A DNA stretch of 32,599 nt from JBOGFC01 sp050742155. Its GTDB lineage: Bacteria > Actinomycetota > Acidimicrobiia > Spongiisociales > JALYHC01. Location: positions 1 through 32,599 of the forward strand of contig JBOGFC010000163.1 in the NCBI GenBank assembly GCA_050742155.1. The letters are read 5' to 3'. Positions within the stretch are counted from its first letter, which is position 1. Every line of letters starts with the position of its first letter. Under the pieces are notes generated by a model. That model did not search any database. It was not told the DNA's origin and saw nothing but the letters and a program-made list of their open reading frames with translations. Shown here one piece after another: positions 29,630 through 32,599 of this stretch. The translations under genes were made by a program, and so were the position numbers.

Positions 29630-29683
29630 CCGTTCTTGCGTGAGATCCAGACCGCCGGCGGGCTATTACTCACGCAAGAACGG
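29630..29683. terminator. 15-bp inverted repeat between atpC and the ABC binding-protein gene
   Basis: CCGTTCTTGCGTGAG (29630-29644) and CTCACGCAAGAACGG (29669-29683) are perfect complements around a 24-base loop that itself holds a small GC hairpin. It lies 13 bp after the atpC stop and 5 bp beyond the end of the minus-strand gene, in the correct place for a bidirectional terminator serving both convergent units, but without T-tracts. Confidence 0.65.
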
Positions 29684-29688
29684 GGATC

Positions 29689-31050
29689 TCACACCTTCCC
29701 GGCTTCTCGCCACTTCCCATAGATAGGGGAGATCTGCTCCTCGGCCCAACGGACCGCCTCCGGCGGGCTCATCTCTCTCCGAGCCGCCCGGGCGAACATC
29801 TGCGGGATGATGAAGCCATTGAGCACTTCCTCCCCGGCCGCGTTGGTGTGACCGGGGTGGCCGGCGTTGGTCGACCAGCTCTCCGCGTCGGCCAGCACGA
29901 TCAGCTTGTCGGAGGGGTTCGAGGCCGGGTCGTCCGACAGCAGCCTCTCCAGGTCGAACCCCGCCCCCGGGAAGGACGGGAAGTTGTAGAAGCCGCTTGC
30001 CTCGAAGGCCTCCTGGTAGCCGGCGGCCAGGTCGGCCAGGAACCGCTGGGCGGCCTCGGGATTGGTGGCGAAGCGCCAGATCACATAGGTGTGCACCACG
30101 TGAGCCGGGGCCAAACGCCCCCCCGGGCCCTGGGGGATGGGAGCCACGAAGAGGTTGCGAGCCAGCTCCGGATTGTCGCGCTCGACTGCCCGCAGGATGG
30201 AGAGGGAGTTGAGCGCCACGGAGCCGACCCTGGAGAGCATGTACGCGTTGTTGGAAGCGGCATCCCACCCGAACACCTCCTCGGTCATCCCGGCGGCGAA
30301 GAGCTCGGTCATGTAGCCGACCGCCTCGACGGACTCGGGGGAGCCGATGGCGACATTGCCGGCGGCGTCCTGCAAGGAGGCCCCGAAGCAGTGGAGGAGC
30401 GCCAGCAACGCCAGGTTCGAGTCGCGGTCGTCGGAGAGTCCCAGCCCGAGCGGATGGCCCACGTCCTTCAGGGCCGGTGCCGCCGCCAGGAGCCCCTGCC
30501 AGCTCTCCACCGATCCGCCCACCTGGTCGAGCAGGTCCTTGCGGTAGTGGAGGGGGTTGGGAGCCCAACCGTCCGAGAAGCCGAAGTACTTGTCGGTGAC
30601 CGGGTTGTAGACGCTGCGCTCGATCAGCCCGGCCATCGGGCCGGCCTCGATCTCCGCCTCCCGCACCACGTCGGCGTGGTCGATCACCTCGTCCTCGAAG
30701 GCGGGCACCGGCCAGAGCAGCCCCACCAGGTCATGGCCGCTCTGGGCGGTGACCTCGGCGGCCGCCCGGAGGGGAAGCTCGCTGAGCGGAAGATGATCGA
30801 CCACCACCTGGATGCCGTTTCGCCGGCCCCACTCTTCGGCGAAGACGTTGTCGAACCAATCGTCGTAAGCCGGGACGAAGTGTTGCCATTGGAGGATGGT
30901 CAGCACGCCGGGGTTGCCGGCGGTGGCGGCCGAGGTGGGGCGCCCGAGGGCGGCGGTGCCGGGGGGAGTGCTCGTGCACCCGGCCACCACGGTCGCCCCG
31001 AGGGCGGCCGCCGCCCGGAGGAACTCCCTTCGGGTCAGCGCTCGGCGCAC
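29689..31050 (-). CDS. ABC transporter solute-binding lipoprotein (family 1), Tat-type signal
   Basis: 453 residues. The N-terminus carries a twin-arginine motif (TRREFLR, about 6-12), a hydrophobic stretch and a lipobox VVAGC with Cys25, so it is predicted to be exported folded and lipid-anchored. The rest matches extracellular solute-binding proteins of the carbohydrate type (YDDWFDNVFAEEWGRRNGIQVVVDHL, YFGFSDGWAPNPLHYRKDLLDQVGG, GPGGRLAPAHVVHTYVIWRFATNPEAAQRFL). The ligand, likely a sugar or polyol, cannot be told. Its start overlaps the end of the preceding unknown gene by 16 bp, and a MalG-type permease gene lies further upstream. Confidence 0.92.
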   Translation of the reverse strand: MRRALTRREFLRAAAALGATVVAGCTSTPPGTAALGRPTSAATAGNPGVLTILQWQHFVPAYDDWFDNVFAEEWGRRNGIQVVVDHLPLSELPLRAAAEVTAQSGHDLVGLLWPVPAFEDEVIDHADVVREAEIEAGPMAGLIERSVYNPVTDKYFGFSDGWAPNPLHYRKDLLDQVGGSVESWQGLLAAAPALKDVGHPLGLGLSDDRDSNLALLALLHCFGASLQDAAGNVAIGSPESVEAVGYMTELFAAGMTEEVFGWDAASNNAYMLSRVGSVALNSLSILRAVERDNPELARNLFVAPIPQGPGGRLAPAHVVHTYVIWRFATNPEAAQRFLADLAAGYQEAFEASGFYNFPSFPGAGFDLERLLSDDPASNPSDKLIVLADAESWSTNAGHPGHTNAAGEEVLNGFIIPQMFARAARREMSPPEAVRWAEEQISPIYGKWREAGKV

Positions 31051-32045
31051 GCCGAGTCGGCAGCCTCCTCCAAGGAGGCGAGCAGGTCGCGGGCCACCTG
31101 GCCGAGGTGGCGGGCTCGGTTCTCGAGGGCGACGCGGGTGTCGAGGATCTCGCCCTCCGAGGTCACCCAGAGTCGCACCTGGCCCGCACTCACCGAGATC
31201 ACCGGAATCGGCTCGAGGATCTCGTCGGCCACCAGCCCTTCACCCAGGTCGCGGCGGCGCATCCCCGGAGGAAGCAGTTCGGGGTCGTTCTCGCTGGTCC
31301 AGGCCACCACCGAGGGTTCCCCGTCCGGGGCGCTCAGCAGGCACTCCGGCTGGGGGATGTCTTCCACCCGGGCGTCCACCAATTGGATCCCCAGCTCCTG
31401 GTCGGACGGAGGACGGAGCTCGAACCCGGTGGACCTCCAGGAGTTGTCGGCTTCCGTGAACCCGATGGGGATCCCCGAGAGACCCAGGCAACGGGCCGAC
31501 GCTCCGTTCGGGCCGGAGAAGGTGAGGACCGGCCGGCCGGCCTCGTCTGACCCGACCACCCGTACCGCGTGACCCTGGTGCTTGGCGGCGAGCAGGGCGT
31601 CGCAGGCGTCGATGGGAGGAGTGCGGGCGCCGTCCCCGATCGCCTGGACGATCCCGCCGTCCAGCATGTACTGGGAGGATCCCAGGGCGAGCTGCAGGAC
31701 ATCGCGGTCGTCGAAGGCGGGGTCGGCCGAGACCTGGAGAGCCCAGCGCTGCCAGCTCCCCCACGCCAAGCGCACGTGGCAGGTGGCCGCACCGAGGATG
31801 CGACACGGGTCCCAGGCCAGCGCCCAGAAGGAGCTCGACTCCCCAGGCGGGGAGCTGCTTGACACCTCCCAGGAGAGGACGAAGGAGGGCCACGGCCCGA
31901 AGGTGTCGGGGACCGGGGGCTCCAGGGCGAGCGGCTCGGCGGCCTCGGACGATTCCAGAGCCGAGGGCGCCTCGACCGAGGTGAAGATGGCTCCCGCCGC
32001 CCCCATGACCACGAGCAGCACCAGGAGCGGACCGGCCCGGTTCAC
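31035..32045 (-). CDS. Exported or membrane-anchored protein of unknown function
   Basis: 336 residues from a GTG start. Residues about 4-22 are one hydrophobic segment (AGPLLVLLVVMGAAGAIF), followed by an acidic, Pro-rich linker (about 24-55), so the bulk is outside the membrane. The body is beta-rich with several Trp residues (FWALAWDPC, RLAWGSWQRWALQVS) and about six cysteines (in DPCRI, TCHV, DACD, ARCLG, PECL, SACAE), suggesting disulfides. I do not recognise the family. Its place between a sugar-type permease and the binding-protein gene, overlapping the latter by 16 bp, suggests it is an accessory part of that uptake system or a co-transcribed surface protein. Confidence 0.75.
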   Translation of the reverse strand: MNRAGPLLVLLVVMGAAGAIFTSVEAPSALESSEAAEPLALEPPVPDTFGPWPSFVLSWEVSSSSPPGESSSFWALAWDPCRILGAATCHVRLAWGSWQRWALQVSADPAFDDRDVLQLALGSSQYMLDGGIVQAIGDGARTPPIDACDALLAAKHQGHAVRVVGSDEAGRPVLTFSGPNGASARCLGLSGIPIGFTEADNSWRSTGFELRPPSDQELGIQLVDARVEDIPQPECLLSAPDGEPSVVAWTSENDPELLPPGMRRRDLGEGLVADEILEPIPVISVSAGQVRLWVTSEGEILDTRVALENRARHLGQVARDLLASLEEAADSACAER

Positions 32046-32103
32046 GAGCTCAGGCTAGGCGGCGACGCAGCGGGCCGTGTCCGGGCCAACTTTGGACGTT
32101 TTT

Positions 32104-32118
32104 CCACCTGTCAGGTGG
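32104..32118. other. Short hairpin in the permease / unknown-gene spacer
   Basis: CCACCT-GTC-AGGTGG, a 6-bp stem. A run of five T lies on the plus-strand side before it, the wrong side for a minus-strand terminator. Confidence 0.4.
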
Positions 32119-32119
32119 G

Positions 32120-32138
32120 TGCGAACCTCAGGTTCGCA
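32120..32138. other. 19-nt near-perfect palindrome after the permease gene
   Basis: TGCGAACCT-C-AGGTTCGCA has perfect 9-bp arms about a single central base and begins 1 bp beyond the permease stop. It may be an RNA hairpin between the permease and the next gene (processing or partial termination) or an operator. Confidence 0.5.
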
Positions 32139-32139
32139 T

Positions 32140-32599
32140 CTACCCCTTGACGGCCCCCATCGTGAAGCCGCTGATGAAGCGCTCCAGGAAGAGGTTGAAG
32201 AGGAGGGCGATGGGGACCGCCACCACGACCGCGGCGGCCTGCAGGGACTGCCAGAAGAACACGTCGCCCCGTACCAGCTCGGTGGGAACCCCCACGGCGA
32301 TGGTCTTCACCGAGCTCCCCTTCACGAAGGAGAGGGCGTAGATGAACTCGTGGGCCGAGAGTGTGAAGGCGAAGACCGTCACCGCCACGATGCCCGGGAA
32401 GACCAGCGGGATCACCGTCCGGGACACGGCCCCCACCCGGCTGTAGCCGTCCACCATGGCCTGCTCTTCGATGTCGAGGGGGATCCCCTTGAAAAATCCC
32501 ATCAGCAGCCACACGGAGATGGGGATGGTGATGGTGGGATAGACCAGCACCAGTGACCACAGTGACTCCTGCAGGCCCAGCTCGGCCACCACCCGGGAC
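32140..32599 (-). CDS. Carbohydrate ABC transporter permease, MalG type (5' end beyond window)
   Basis: The frame is open to the right edge, giving the last 152 residues or so. The EAA loop that contacts the ATPase is clear: EEQAMVDGYSRVGAVSRTVIPLVFPG. Before it is TIPISVWLLMGFFKGIP, typical of MalG-like permeases, and three to four membrane helices follow or precede (SLVLVYPTITIPISVWLL, IVAVTVFAFTLSAHEFIYAL, AAAVVVAVPIALLFNLFL). The C-terminus GFTMGAVKG is the standard ending of this family. It works with a second permease and an ATPase that would lie beyond the window, and with the binding protein encoded downstream. Confidence 0.93.
   Translation of the reverse strand, partial: SRVVAELGLQESLWSLVLVYPTITIPISVWLLMGFFKGIPLDIEEQAMVDGYSRVGAVSRTVIPLVFPGIVAVTVFAFTLSAHEFIYALSFVKGSSVKTIAVGVPTELVRGDVFFWQSLQAAAVVVAVPIALLFNLFLERFISGFTMGAVKG

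Overview
The window is high-GC, densely packed chromosomal DNA from an actinobacterium. A WhiB regulator, a DUF3107 protein, a CxC/CxxC L31, a Ku plus stand-alone ligase pair and the order rho-rpmE-DUF1385-prfA-prmC-sua5-glyA-atp point there. The CxxC-free Mrp, the frequent GTG/TTG starts and the archaeal-type cyclic 2,3-diphosphoglycerate genes suggest a deep lineage such as Acidimicrobiia. That placement is inference; no rRNA is present.

Layout. 1-1748 (minus): a DUF5317 membrane protein, a lipoprotein and a secreted protein cut by the left edge. 1808-5909: a mosaic of short transcription units: enoyl-CoA hydratase, a TlpA-like thioredoxin, a single-domain response regulator, a SufR-like regulator divergent from the Fe-S carrier mrp, DUF3107 and whiB. 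6014-8263: YqeY, then a DNA ligase facing ku (end joining). 8433-9458: an unusual HTH / GHKL-ATPase / STAS-like fusion on its own, apparently leaderless, promoter, followed by tRNA-Arg(CCG). 9585-12438: a translationally coupled set of cyclic 2,3-diphosphoglycerate synthetase, 2-phosphoglycerate kinase and a fructose-6-phosphate aldolase-type transaldolase. 12503-17155: rho, rpmE, DUF1385, prfA and prmC. 17190-22532: a very large adenylate cyclase / AAA ATPase / TPR protein, threonylcarbamoyl-AMP synthase and glyA. 22633-29617: the complete F1Fo ATP synthase operon (two small AtpI/AtpZ-type proteins, then BEFHAGDC). 29689-32599 (minus): a carbohydrate-type ABC cluster (permease cut by the right edge, an unknown exported protein, a Tat lipoprotein binding protein).

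Most notable: (1) both enzymes for making cyclic 2,3-diphosphoglycerate, a solute known from thermophilic methanogens, sit in one overlapping bacterial gene pair. (2) prmC carries four in-frame copies of a GC-rich palindromic repeat, two of them an exact-length 39-bp tandem, and a degenerate fifth copy lies between atpA and atpG. (3) Two perfect CRP-type operators (TTGTGA-N6-TCACAA) lie upstream of whiB and of the ATP synthase operon, and the same window encodes a class III cyclase with an intact catalytic set. (4) The DUF1385 gene seems to start at a non-standard codon. (5) A two-stem RNA structure precedes rpmE and is a candidate L31 leader.

Three tail-to-tail gene pairs end with stop codons overlapping by exactly 4 bp. 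No intergenic gap exceeds about 170 bp, so there is no large gene-free stretch to describe.
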